From Notoacmeibacter sp. MSK16QG-6 (GTDB lineage Bacteria; Pseudomonadota; Alphaproteobacteria; Rhizobiales; Rhizobiaceae): a stretch of 64,000 bases of DNA. The notes under the pieces were generated by a model, which saw only the letters and a list, made by a program, of their open reading frames with translations, was not told the DNA's origin and searched no databases. A program made the translations under genes and the position numbers. The stretch spans positions 372,001 to 436,000 of the forward strand of contig NZ_JAMYXM010000002.1 of assembly GCF_024158145.1 (NCBI RefSeq), in the 5' to 3' direction. Position 1 is the stretch's first letter. Each line of letters starts with the position of its first letter. Of this stretch, positions 40,753 to 48,713 are shown piece after piece.

Positions 40753-41835
40753 ATGGATCAGCAGATACAGCCTGTCCGATTTTCGGATTGCGTGGTGATG
40801 ATGTTCGACCACGATCGTGTTCTGGCTTATAACTATCTCCAGAACAAAACCTCCGCGCTTTCATTGGAAGCGCTTCAGGAAATTTCCAGATTACAAGACT
40901 GGCAGGATTTGCCGGAAGATTTCGCCGATTATCGGCAGTCGTTCACCGAATGCGGCCTTCTTCTGGAAAAGGAATCGAACGCGGCGGCAGATGAAGAGAA
41001 GTGGCAGCAAGATTGGGAATGGGGCGTACCGTCCGCGTTGTTCCATCTTTCTCTACGCGACGTCGACTTCCTCTCGGTTGAAGAGAGCACCGACCGGCAA
41101 CTTGGCAAAGTGGCGGCTGCGCCACAGCCCGCGCCTCTTCTCTCGAACCAGGCGTTCAAATCGGTAACCAAACTGCCCGAGCTGGAAGAAACGCAGCTTA
41201 TGGAAATCATGAGGAAACGCCGGACGGTGCGCGATTTCCTCGATGAACCCGTCCTCCTCACTGATCTTTCGGCAATGCTTTATTCCGGCTTGGGAGTCAC
41301 CGGCGTCACGCAGAACGAGGCGACCAGGCTGGTGCTGGGAATGACGCCTTCGGGTGGGGCGCGAAACCCCTACGAAGGCTTTGTCATAGCGCGAAACGTC
41401 TCAGGACTCCCAAAGGGGGTCTACCATTATTGCGGCGCCGAGCATTCGCTTGGCCTGGTGACGACAGAGCTACCGGATCGGTTGGGGGACGTCGTCGGCA
41501 AACAGGAGTGGGCGGACGATGCGCCATGTCTGATCGTACTTTGTGCGTTTTTCGAACGCACAATGTGGAAGTATGACGACCCGAACGCTTACCGGGTGGC
41601 CCTGATCGAAGCGGGTCATATCGCGCAAAACGTGATGCTGACGGGCACCGATAATGGCTACACGGTTTGTCCGACAGCGGCTCTGTCTCACACGGAACTA
41701 TTCGAACTTCTCGAACTCGAGAACAACGTCACGCATTGCCCCTTATACGTCCTGGCCGTCGGCCGCCCCGACCGGAATTCGCCCGACTGCAACTGGCAGG
41801 AAATCGACCCAGCCTCCACCGGTTCTATTTTGTAA
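40753..41835 (+). CDS. SagB/ThcOx-family FMN dehydrogenase
   Basis: A 360-residue protein with the nitroreductase-like flavin fold of peptide-modifying SagB enzymes. Residues about 150-340 are the FMN domain: MRKRRTVRDFLDEPVLLTDLSAMLYSGLGVTG, then GMTPSGGARNPYEGFVIARNVSGLPKGVYHYCGAEHSLG, then IEAGHIAQNVMLTGTDNGYTVCPTAAL. Residues 1-140 are a separate N-terminal part, perhaps for leader-peptide binding. SagB enzymes oxidise azolines to azoles after a YcaO cyclodehydratase; none is nearby. Start is ATG 40753 (a TTG at 40747 is the alternative) with no exposed ribosome binding site. Ends about 215 bases before aceA. Confidence 0.88.
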   Translation: MDQQIQPVRFSDCVVMMFDHDRVLAYNYLQNKTSALSLEALQEISRLQDWQDLPEDFADYRQSFTECGLLLEKESNAAADEEKWQQDWEWGVPSALFHLSLRDVDFLSVEESTDRQLGKVAAAPQPAPLLSNQAFKSVTKLPELEETQLMEIMRKRRTVRDFLDEPVLLTDLSAMLYSGLGVTGVTQNEATRLVLGMTPSGGARNPYEGFVIARNVSGLPKGVYHYCGAEHSLGLVTTELPDRLGDVVGKQEWADDAPCLIVLCAFFERTMWKYDDPNAYRVALIEAGHIAQNVMLTGTDNGYTVCPTAALSHTELFELLELENNVTHCPLYVLAVGRPDRNSPDCNWQEIDPASTGSIL

Positions 41836-42050
41836 AAAATCATACAAATTCACAGACCATGCGGTACCGCACCGCACAACGTGACACCTTTTTGACAAAC
41901 CAGCCTCTGCTTTTGTGATGACAGATTGTGCCGCTTGCTGCATATGCCTGCTCAAGCGGTCTCGCGGCGCACGGGCGAATGAAATGCCTTCGCATTGCCA
42001 CATCGCAAACCATTACAGGTTTTTACATTGTCATAATCGAGGAGGTCGCG

Positions 42051-43649
42051 ATGAGCGCCTATCAGCAGAATATCCAGGACATCATCGATCTGAAGAAGAA
42101 ATTTGAAAGCTGGGGCGATATCGAGCCGGAAGCCGTCGCACGCATGCGCGCCCAGAACAAATTCAAGACCGGGCTGGATGTCGCGCGTTACACCGCGAAG
42201 ATCATGCGCGAGGATATGGCTGCCTATGATGCGGATCCGAGCCAGTACACCCAAAGCCTCGGCGCGTGGCACGGCTTTATCGGCCAGCAGCAGATGATTT
42301 CGGTCAAGAAGCACTTCGGCTCAACCAAGCGCCGCTATCTCTATCTTTCAGGCTGGATGGTTGCGGCCCTGCGCAGCGAATTCGGCCCTCTCCCCGACCA
42401 GTCCATGCATGAGAAGACCTCCGTGCCGGCGCTGATCGAGGAGCTCTACACTTTCCTTCGCCAGGCCGATGCCCGCGAGTTGGGTATGCTGTTCCGCGAT
42501 CTGGACAAGGCGCGTGAGGACGGCGACACCAATCGCGCCACCGAACTTCAGCACAAGATCGACAATCACGAAACGCATGTCGTGCCGATCATCGCCGATA
42601 TCGACGCCGGCTTCGGCAATGCGGAGGCGACCTACCTGCTGGCCAAGAAGATGATCGAAGCGGGCGCATGCGCCTTGCAGATCGAAAACCAGGTCTCCGA
42701 CGAGAAGCAGTGTGGCCACCAGGACGGCAAGGTCACGGTTCCGCATGAAGACTTTCTGCAAAAGGTCCGCGCCTGCCGTTACGCCTTCCTTGAACTCGGT
42801 GTCGAAGACGGCGTCATCGTCACACGCACAGACAGTCTCGGCGCGGGGCTGACCAAGCAGATCGCTTACTCCAAAGAGCCGGGCGACCTCGGCGATCAAT
42901 ACAACAGCTTCCTGGACTGCGAAGAGGTCACGATCGATGAACTCAACGCCTCCGACGTCGTCATCAAGCGCGACGGCAAGCTGATGCGCCCGAAGCGCCT
43001 GCCTTCGAATCTCTACCAGTTCAAGCCCGGCACCGGCGAAGATCGCTGTGTTCTCGACTGTATCACATCGCTGCAGAACGGTGCTGACCTGCTCTGGATC
43101 GAGACCGAAAAGCCGCATATCGGTCAGATCGGCGGCATGGTGAAGCGCATCCGCGAAGTGATGCCGAATGCCAAACTGGTCTACAACAATTCACCGTCCT
43201 TCAACTGGACGCTGAATTTCCGCCAGCAGGTCTTCGATGCGTGGAGCGAGGAAGGCAAGGACGTTTCCGCGTATGATCGCGACAAGCTGATGAGCGTGAA
43301 TTACGACGATACCGATCTAGCCGAAGAAGCCGATCGTCGCATCCAGTCCTTCCAGGCCGACGCGGCGCGCGAAGCAGGCATCTTCCACCATCTCATCACC
43401 CTGCCGACCTACCACACGGCTGCGCTGTCGACCGACAATCTCGCCAAGGGCTATTTCGGCGACGAGGGCATGCTCGGCTACGTCAAACCAGTTCAGCGGG
43501 CAGAAATCCGCCAGAGCATCGCCTGCGTCAAGCACCAGAACATGGCCGGCTCTGACATTGGCGATGACCATAAGGAGTACTTTGCCGGCGAAGCCGCCCT
43601 GAAGGCCGGCGGCAAGGACAACACGATGAATCAGTTCGCCGCTGAGTGA
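42051..43649 (+). CDS. aceA: Isocitrate lyase (long form)
   Basis: Splits isocitrate to glyoxylate and succinate in the glyoxylate bypass, needed on acetate and fatty acids. The 532-residue length and the catalytic loop QCGHQDGK (KKCGH in the short form) mark the longer subfamily. Other landmarks are ADIDAGFGNAEATYLLAKKMIEAGACALQIENQ with the metal-binding Asp, and YNNSPSFNWTLNF. GGAGG five bases before ATG 42051 fixes the start; the frame opens at 41928. The 215-base gap upstream holds its promoter but I could not assign the elements. Ends in a terminator at 43716-43745. Confidence 0.95.
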   Translation: MSAYQQNIQDIIDLKKKFESWGDIEPEAVARMRAQNKFKTGLDVARYTAKIMREDMAAYDADPSQYTQSLGAWHGFIGQQQMISVKKHFGSTKRRYLYLSGWMVAALRSEFGPLPDQSMHEKTSVPALIEELYTFLRQADARELGMLFRDLDKAREDGDTNRATELQHKIDNHETHVVPIIADIDAGFGNAEATYLLAKKMIEAGACALQIENQVSDEKQCGHQDGKVTVPHEDFLQKVRACRYAFLELGVEDGVIVTRTDSLGAGLTKQIAYSKEPGDLGDQYNSFLDCEEVTIDELNASDVVIKRDGKLMRPKRLPSNLYQFKPGTGEDRCVLDCITSLQNGADLLWIETEKPHIGQIGGMVKRIREVMPNAKLVYNNSPSFNWTLNFRQQVFDAWSEEGKDVSAYDRDKLMSVNYDDTDLAEEADRRIQSFQADAAREAGIFHHLITLPTYHTAALSTDNLAKGYFGDEGMLGYVKPVQRAEIRQSIACVKHQNMAGSDIGDDHKEYFAGEAALKAGGKDNTMNQFAAE

Positions 43650-43715
43650 TCGTATTTGAACCGGGCGAGGCCATCGCGTCGCCCGGCTGATCGCTCCGCT
43701 TCGGCGGGCGATGTG

Positions 43716-43745
43716 GGGTCGGCTCGGGGGCAGCCGGCCCTTTTC
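43716..43745 (+). terminator. Terminator of aceA
   Basis: GGGTCGGCT (43716-43724) pairs with AGCCGGCCC (43732-43740), one G-U pair, followed by TTTTC. Confidence 0.85.
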
Positions 43746-43834
43746 TGTTGCAGACTCACCTGCCACCGCCTAGTGCCGCTATCCGCTGGTCAAGCGTAAA
43801 CAGATCGTTAAACTTTTAATCGGATGATGGACAA

Positions 43835-44014
43835 ATGATATTCGGTCGACGTCGCAATATTCGGATTTTCGACCGCTGGCTCTTTGCTTCTCCGAACCGG
43901 AAAGGCCAGCGCATCACCGATATTGGCGATCTCTTTCTTTTGAAGCGGCGACCGACAATTCTCGACTGGATTTTGGGCCGTGATACGTTAAACCAGCGCT
44001 CTCATCGGCACTGA
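43835..44014 (+). CDS. Possible small basic protein, 59 residues
   Basis: Within the gap of about 370 bases after aceA. The frame starts MIFGRRRNIRIFDRWLF and ends LNQRSHRH, with RITDIGDLFLLKRRPTILDWILG in the middle. It is rich in Arg and aromatic residues and codon use looks coding-like. No clear ribosome binding site (GGATG only). No family recognised. It may be noise. Confidence 0.3.
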   Translation: MIFGRRRNIRIFDRWLFASPNRKGQRITDIGDLFLLKRRPTILDWILGRDTLNQRSHRH

Positions 44015-44023
44015 CGCCAGGCG

Positions 44024-44704
44024 TCATTGGTCGCCTTCACGACCCGCCTCATATTTTGTCAAAAAAGCCTCGATGTTAAGCGTCTGCATGTCGGCAATGG
44101 CGTCGTAAATTCGTTCGAGAGACCAGTTCCATAGGTCCAGCCTCTCCATCCGTGCTGCCACCTCTTCATCGAAACGCAAGCGGATCGGCCGCGCCGGGAC
44201 GCCGGCAACTATCGTGTAGGCCGGCACATCGGCTGTAACGACAGCGTTGGCGCCGATCACGGCGCCATTGCCAATGGCGACGCCTGGCATGACAACTGAG
44301 CCGTGCCCGATCCAGACATCGTTACCGATGCTCACTCGCTGACCAGCGCGATTCTCACGCCATGCTGCGTCGAGTGGCTGCCAGCGGAAATATTCGTTCG
44401 GACGATAAGTGATTTTGTGGCTGAGCGGGCGCTTTATGGGATGGTCCAGCGCGTTGATCCGGACATTGGCGGCGATGGAACAGAACTTGCCTAAATCGGC
44501 ATAGATCGCTTCGCCCTGCCGCTCGAAATAGGTGAAGTCGCCGACGGTGACATCACGGAGAAGCACCCGTTCACCAATCTCCGCGTAGCGACCGACCCGA
44601 CATCCCTTCAGCCGAGCAGTGCTGTGGATCCGCGGACTTGGATCCAGAAACCGCGACACCGCACCTCCATCTTTGTCCGGCGCGGTGTCATCGCAATCCG
44701 TCAC
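44024..44704 (-). CDS. Hexapeptide-repeat acyltransferase (phosphonate-type family)
   Basis: A left-handed beta-helix transferase of about 226 residues. The start of the coil is STARLKGCRVGRYAEIGERVLLRDVTVGDFTYFE, the active-site region is GKFCSIAANVRINALDHPIKRP and ISIGNDVWIGHGSVVMPGVAIGNGAVIGANAVVT is typical of hexapeptide enzymes (position about 140-170). The whole agrees with the DapH/GlmU-like family that includes proteins near phosphonate genes (TIGR03308-like), but there is no phosphonate gene here. I set the start at GTG 44704, which overlaps the creA stop (GTGA); the frame opens at 44728. Confidence 0.8.
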   Translation of the reverse strand: MTDCDDTAPDKDGGAVSRFLDPSPRIHSTARLKGCRVGRYAEIGERVLLRDVTVGDFTYFERQGEAIYADLGKFCSIAANVRINALDHPIKRPLSHKITYRPNEYFRWQPLDAAWRENRAGQRVSIGNDVWIGHGSVVMPGVAIGNGAVIGANAVVTADVPAYTIVAGVPARPIRLRFDEEVAARMERLDLWNWSLERIYDAIADMQTLNIEAFLTKYEAGREGDQ

Positions 44705-45201
44705 TGCCCGGGTTCGCCATTTTCCCACGTCACGTCAGCGCTCCAGAGCGGCACGGTGGAAATACTCATCTTCGCCGATCCGTCCTGCACCTGTTGCGCA
44801 TGAGCCAGATAGATCAATGTCTTGTTCTTCGCATCGTAAATGCGCGTAACGCGAACACTCTTCCAGATCAGCGATTGCCGTTGCGAGAAGACATGCTCAC
44901 CTTCCTCGTCGAGTTCGATATCGCCGATTTCTACCTTTTCAGCGACCTGACGGCAGGCGATGGAATTGTTGGAAGGGTCCTCGAACCAGTTTCCTTTCTG
45001 CAACCGGTCGATCACACCGCGTTCGAAATAGGCGACATGGCATGTGACGCCTTTCACCTTCGGATCAGCGATGGATTCCACGATGATATCGTTGCCGAGC
45101 CAGTCGACATCGACTTCGCCGACTTCTTCGGCTGCGACAGGAAAGCTGAAAGCCAGACATCCTGCCAACGCGACAAGCCTGTATCGTTTTCTCAATTCCA
45201 T
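44701..45201 (-). CDS. creA: CreA family periplasmic protein
   Basis: A 166-residue protein. ATG 45201 gives MELRKRYRLVALAGCLAFSFPVAAEEVG, a signal peptide cut after VAA. The mature part begins EVDVDWLGNDIIVESIADPKVKGVTCHVAYFERG and continues with DPSNNSIACRQ, both typical of CreA, whose function is unknown. Two Cys (in VTCHV and IACRQ) may form a disulfide. Divergent from the small membrane protein at 45251. Translationally coupled to the acyltransferase downstream. Confidence 0.9.
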   Translation of the reverse strand: MELRKRYRLVALAGCLAFSFPVAAEEVGEVDVDWLGNDIIVESIADPKVKGVTCHVAYFERGVIDRLQKGNWFEDPSNNSIACRQVAEKVEIGDIELDEEGEHVFSQRQSLIWKSVRVTRIYDAKNKTLIYLAHAQQVQDGSAKMSISTVPLWSADVTWENGEPGQ

Positions 45202-45250
45202 GGGTAGAAACCTTTTGGACACTTTGGGCATGGAATGGCATATAGGTAGA

Positions 45251-45403
45251 ATGATACGGCATTCCCACGCCTTAAGCATAACCGGTCGATACCTTCTTGC
45301 GGCAGGAGCCCTTGTCGCCGGTCTCGCTTCATTGGCGGGCTGGAGTGCACATGGAGCGGCGATCTATCAGACACTTGTCACCAGCGGCATCAACTGCCTC
45401 TGA
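45251..45403 (+). CDS. Small membrane protein, 50 residues
   Basis: MIRHSHALSITGRYLLAAGA, then a hydrophobic stretch, then GWSAHGAAIYQTLVTSGINCL. The pattern of one membrane helix followed by W-x-x-H-G-x-x-I-x-x-x-L-x-x-x-G and an ending with Cys occurs in a widespread class of tiny alphaproteobacterial proteins of unknown role. AGGTAG stands before the ATG. It lies in a gap of about 330 bases between creA and the antiporter and diverges from creA. Confidence 0.6.
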   Translation: MIRHSHALSITGRYLLAAGALVAGLASLAGWSAHGAAIYQTLVTSGINCL

Positions 45404-45529
45404 ACGCCGAAGCTGGACTTCTTCATCGCTGAGGCCAAAAAGCTGTGACGCTCAATATTGCCTCGCACGGCCTTTTGGCTATCTTTGCCACAAATAACGG
45501 CCGAGCGCCCTCCCGCTGGAGCGGAACTT

Positions 45530-47455
45530 TTGCACGACATAGCTTTGAAACTCGCCTTTATCGGCGCAGCGGGGATCGTTGCCCAGTGGATTGCCTGGCG
45601 GACCCACCTTCCCGCGATCGTCCTGCTTCTCGTTGCGGGTTTCGTTGCCGGCCCTCTCACCGATTTCATCGATCCGGTCCGTGATTTCGGCGACATCTAC
45701 CGCCCCGTTGTCTCGTTGGCTGTCGCCATCATTCTCTTCGAGGGCGGCTTGACCCTCAATTTTCGGGAAATTCGTGACACGTCGATCGGTGTACGCCGAC
45801 TGATCTATTTCGCAGGCCCGCTGGTCTGGGCGGCGACAGCGCTTGCCGCACATTATATCGGTGACCTGTCCTGGCCGACAGCCACTGTACTGGGCGCCAT
45901 TCTCGTCGTCACCGGCCCTACCGTCATCATGCCCATGCTGCGCCACGCGCAACTGGCAAGCAGACCTGCCTCGTTGCTGCGCTGGGAGGCTATCGTCAAC
46001 GATGCGCTCGGCGCGCTTTTCGCGGTTATTGCCTTCGAAACATACATGGTTACCTCCGGCCATCACGAGGCGGGCAATCTGGTCTTCAGTATCGCAATGG
46101 CCGCCATCGCGGCGGTCGGCGGCGGTTATCTACTGGGCCGTTTCGTCGCCTATACCTTCACGCGCGGCCACGTACCGGAATATCTGAAGGTTCCGGTCCT
46201 TTTCGCGACGGTTATCACCGGTTTCGCGCTGACCAATCTCATTCTCGAAGAAGCGGGGCTTCTTACGGTCACCGTCATGGGTATCACTCTTGCCAATAGC
46301 CGCATGGCGAGCCTTGGCGATCTGCGCCGCTTCAAAGAGGCCATGACCGTTCTTCTGGTCTCATCGCTCTTTATCCTGCTGACGGCAGCGCTGGACCTTG
46401 AGGTCGTGAAGCAACTCGGATGGCAGGCTGTCGCATTCGTCGCCATGGTGATGTTCGTGATCAGGCCGGCCATCATCGGGCTCGTCACCATCGGCGCGGG
46501 CCTCACCTGGAAAGAACGGCTACTCGTTGGATGGATTGCGCCGCGCGGTATTGTGGCGGTAGCCGTGTCGGGCCTGTTCGGGGCGGCGTTGACGGCCAAC
46601 GGCGTGGCCGACGGCCCTGTCATGGTGGCGTATGCCTTCGCCGTCGTCACAGCGACCATCCTTGCCCACGCTTTCACACTCACGCCGCTTGCCAGACTGC
46701 TCGACCTGCGCTCGACCGCGCGACCTGGCGTGCTCATCGTCGGTGGCTCGCGCTTCACGACAAATCTTGCTGTCAGGCTTCAGAATGAAGAAGTGCCTGT
46801 CCTGATCGCCGACCGTGAGTACGACAGGCTTCGTGAGGCCCGGCTTCGGGAAATCCCGACCTGGTTCGGCGAAGTGTTGAGCGAGGAAGCCCATCATCGG
46901 CTCGATGTCAGCCAGTTCTCGACCGTCATCGCAGCAACGGCCGATGACGCTTATAATACGCTGGTCTGTACGGATTTTGGACCAGAGGTCGGGCGCGACC
47001 GGGTCTTTCAGATCGGCGACGGGCGGCCACGCCCCGACAGCCAGACGATGAACTTCACGCTGGGCGGCCGTCCCCTCACCCGCGATCCCGAGCTTGCATA
47101 TTTCGATCTGCGCTCGCTCATCGACCGAGGTTATGTTTTTACCTCGACCACCCTGACGGATGAATTCACCTTCGAGCAGTATCAGGACAGCCGTCCTGAC
47201 AAGACGATCCTGCTGCTTTGGATTACGCCGGCAGGCGACCTCGTCTTTCGTTCGACCACCCGTGACACCAATCCGTCGTCCGGCCACAAGCTCATCAGCT
47301 TCGGGCCTCCGCCTCGCGATGCTGAAACGCGCCGGCGGGAACATGAGGAATGGAGAAGCGGAAAGCCGGCGGAGCCGGATGTTGAGCGCCAGTCGCGCGA
47401 TCCGGTGCCATTGGAAAAGCAGCCCTCTGATCCGCCAAAACCAAGCCTGCCATGA
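45530..47455 (+). CDS. CPA-type Na+(K+)/H+ antiporter with TrkA-N domain
   Basis: A 641-residue (from TTG 45530) membrane antiporter. About 12 hydrophobic segments fill residues 5-390, with the antiporter core LVVTGPTVIMPMLRHAQLASRPASLLRWEAIVNDALGAL holding the ion-binding Asp. A cytoplasmic TrkA-N domain follows (GVLIVGGSRFTTNLAVRLQNEEVPVLIADREYDRLREARLREIPTWFGE is its start), able to bind a nucleotide and gate transport. The last 60 residues are charged and loose. The TTG at 45530 was preferred because GGAG stands eight bases before it; the longest frame begins at TTG 45458. Its stop overlaps prmA (ATGA). Confidence 0.88.
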   Translation: MHDIALKLAFIGAAGIVAQWIAWRTHLPAIVLLLVAGFVAGPLTDFIDPVRDFGDIYRPVVSLAVAIILFEGGLTLNFREIRDTSIGVRRLIYFAGPLVWAATALAAHYIGDLSWPTATVLGAILVVTGPTVIMPMLRHAQLASRPASLLRWEAIVNDALGALFAVIAFETYMVTSGHHEAGNLVFSIAMAAIAAVGGGYLLGRFVAYTFTRGHVPEYLKVPVLFATVITGFALTNLILEEAGLLTVTVMGITLANSRMASLGDLRRFKEAMTVLLVSSLFILLTAALDLEVVKQLGWQAVAFVAMVMFVIRPAIIGLVTIGAGLTWKERLLVGWIAPRGIVAVAVSGLFGAALTANGVADGPVMVAYAFAVVTATILAHAFTLTPLARLLDLRSTARPGVLIVGGSRFTTNLAVRLQNEEVPVLIADREYDRLREARLREIPTWFGEVLSEEAHHRLDVSQFSTVIAATADDAYNTLVCTDFGPEVGRDRVFQIGDGRPRPDSQTMNFTLGGRPLTRDPELAYFDLRSLIDRGYVFTSTTLTDEFTFEQYQDSRPDKTILLLWITPAGDLVFRSTTRDTNPSSGHKLISFGPPPRDAETRRREHEEWRSGKPAEPDVERQSRDPVPLEKQPSDPPKPSLP

Positions 47456-48330
47456 CCTGCGAAACTTGTCGTCTTTACCTGACCGCCCCCCGGCACGTGG
47501 CGGAAGCAGCCTATGAATGGGCTTGTAGCGCCTTTGAGGACGAGGGCTACGCAGTCGTCATTCAGGAGATAGACGAAGATGAGCAGATATTCGAGACATC
47601 GGTTTATCCGCTCGAAGACGCCGAAGCAACGGCCAGCTCTTTTCAGGAATGGATCGACCGCAATGCCGCGGGTGCTGACCTTCGAACAGAGATTTTTCGC
47701 GACGTCGACTGGGTAAGCAGATCCCTTGAAGGATTGAAGCCGGTTCATTCAAAACGGATCACCGTACATGGCCGGCATGACCGGGCAGCAGTGAAACCGG
47801 GTCAAATCGGCGTTGAGATCGAAGCGGGACAAGCGTTCGGAACCGGCCATCACGGAACGACGACCGGCTGCCTGATCATGCTTCAGGAGATTTTGCGGGC
47901 GGAGCAGCCGCGATCCGTTCTGGACCTTGGCACAGGCAGCGCCGTTCTGGCGATTGCCGCTGCAAAACTGTCGCCTGTCGCGGTTCTGGCCACTGACATC
48001 GATGCGGTCGCCATCGAGGTTGCGCGACACAATGTCCGTCTCAACGGCGTCCAAAACCGGGTTCGCTGCCAAACCGCTACTGGCTTCGATCACGTCGATA
48101 TTAGAGAAAACGCGCCGTTCGATCTGATCGTGGCCAACATCCTAGCCGGGCCGCTTAAGCAGCTCGCGCTGCAAATGACGCGTTATATACGGCCCGGCGG
48201 CTCAATCCTTCTGTCCGGTATTCTGGATGAGCAGAGGCAAAGTGTGATCGCCGCCTATAGCGGCCAGTCGTTCCGCCATATCCGAACCGTCCACCGGGAG
48301 GGATGGTCAACGCTTCATCTGAAGCGCTAG
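47452..48330 (+). CDS. prmA: Ribosomal protein L11 methyltransferase
   Basis: Methylates L11 on lysines and its N-terminus. The 292-residue protein has an N-terminal substrate-binding domain (about 1-110) and a SAM domain with SVLDLGTGSAVLAIAAAKL, AVLATDIDAVAIEVARHNV and VANILAGPLKQLA. The segment EAGQAFGTGHHGTTTGCLIML, before the SAM motif, is characteristic of PrmA. Its ATG overlaps the antiporter stop. The family is often next to the aminopeptidase P gene in rhizobia, as here. Confidence 0.93.
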   Translation: MTCETCRLYLTAPRHVAEAAYEWACSAFEDEGYAVVIQEIDEDEQIFETSVYPLEDAEATASSFQEWIDRNAAGADLRTEIFRDVDWVSRSLEGLKPVHSKRITVHGRHDRAAVKPGQIGVEIEAGQAFGTGHHGTTTGCLIMLQEILRAEQPRSVLDLGTGSAVLAIAAAKLSPVAVLATDIDAVAIEVARHNVRLNGVQNRVRCQTATGFDHVDIRENAPFDLIVANILAGPLKQLALQMTRYIRPGGSILLSGILDEQRQSVIAAYSGQSFRHIRTVHREGWSTLHLKR

Positions 48331-48335
48331 ATCGC

Positions 48336-48485
48336 TCAGGAGCGACGATCGGCGGGCGGGAATTCGCTGCGGCGACGGCTGTCGTCGATCAGTTCGAGAT
48401 GGTTGCGCACATAGGCAGCAGCCTGGCGGCTTCGAGCCTCGACAAGTGCATCGAATACACCGCGAAGTACGTTTCTATTGCTCAT
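48336..48485 (-). CDS. Small conserved-looking protein, 49 residues
   Basis: MSNRNVLRGVFDALVEARSR starts a mostly helical, Arg-rich protein that continues AAAYVRNHLELIDDSRRRS and ends PPADRRS. GGAAGGAA stands six bases before the ATG, and codon use is coding-like. It converges with prmA (gap 5 bases). I do not recognise a family with certainty; its size and make-up recall the short helical proteins of the DUF1127 sort, but the key residues do not match. The 230 bases between its start and pepP contain both promoters and show no other gene. Confidence 0.6.
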   Translation of the reverse strand: MSNRNVLRGVFDALVEARSRQAAAYVRNHLELIDDSRRRSEFPPADRRS

Positions 48486-48713
48486 CGTTTATTCCTTCCA
48501 TCGATCTGCTTGAATTTCTTGCACCCAAGATGCGGTGTGTCGGACCAATCGACCAGCCCCATATGTGCATGACTAGCCTCCACTTTTTGCATATGCGAAG
48601 AGGCGGTTCCCTTAACTTGGCCTTTACCATTTCCCTCGTCCGCGTTCGCTTGCCTCTCGATGAACAGCCCCCTAGCTTGGCGTCTGAATCTCATTCAACA
48701 GGATCGATGAAAT

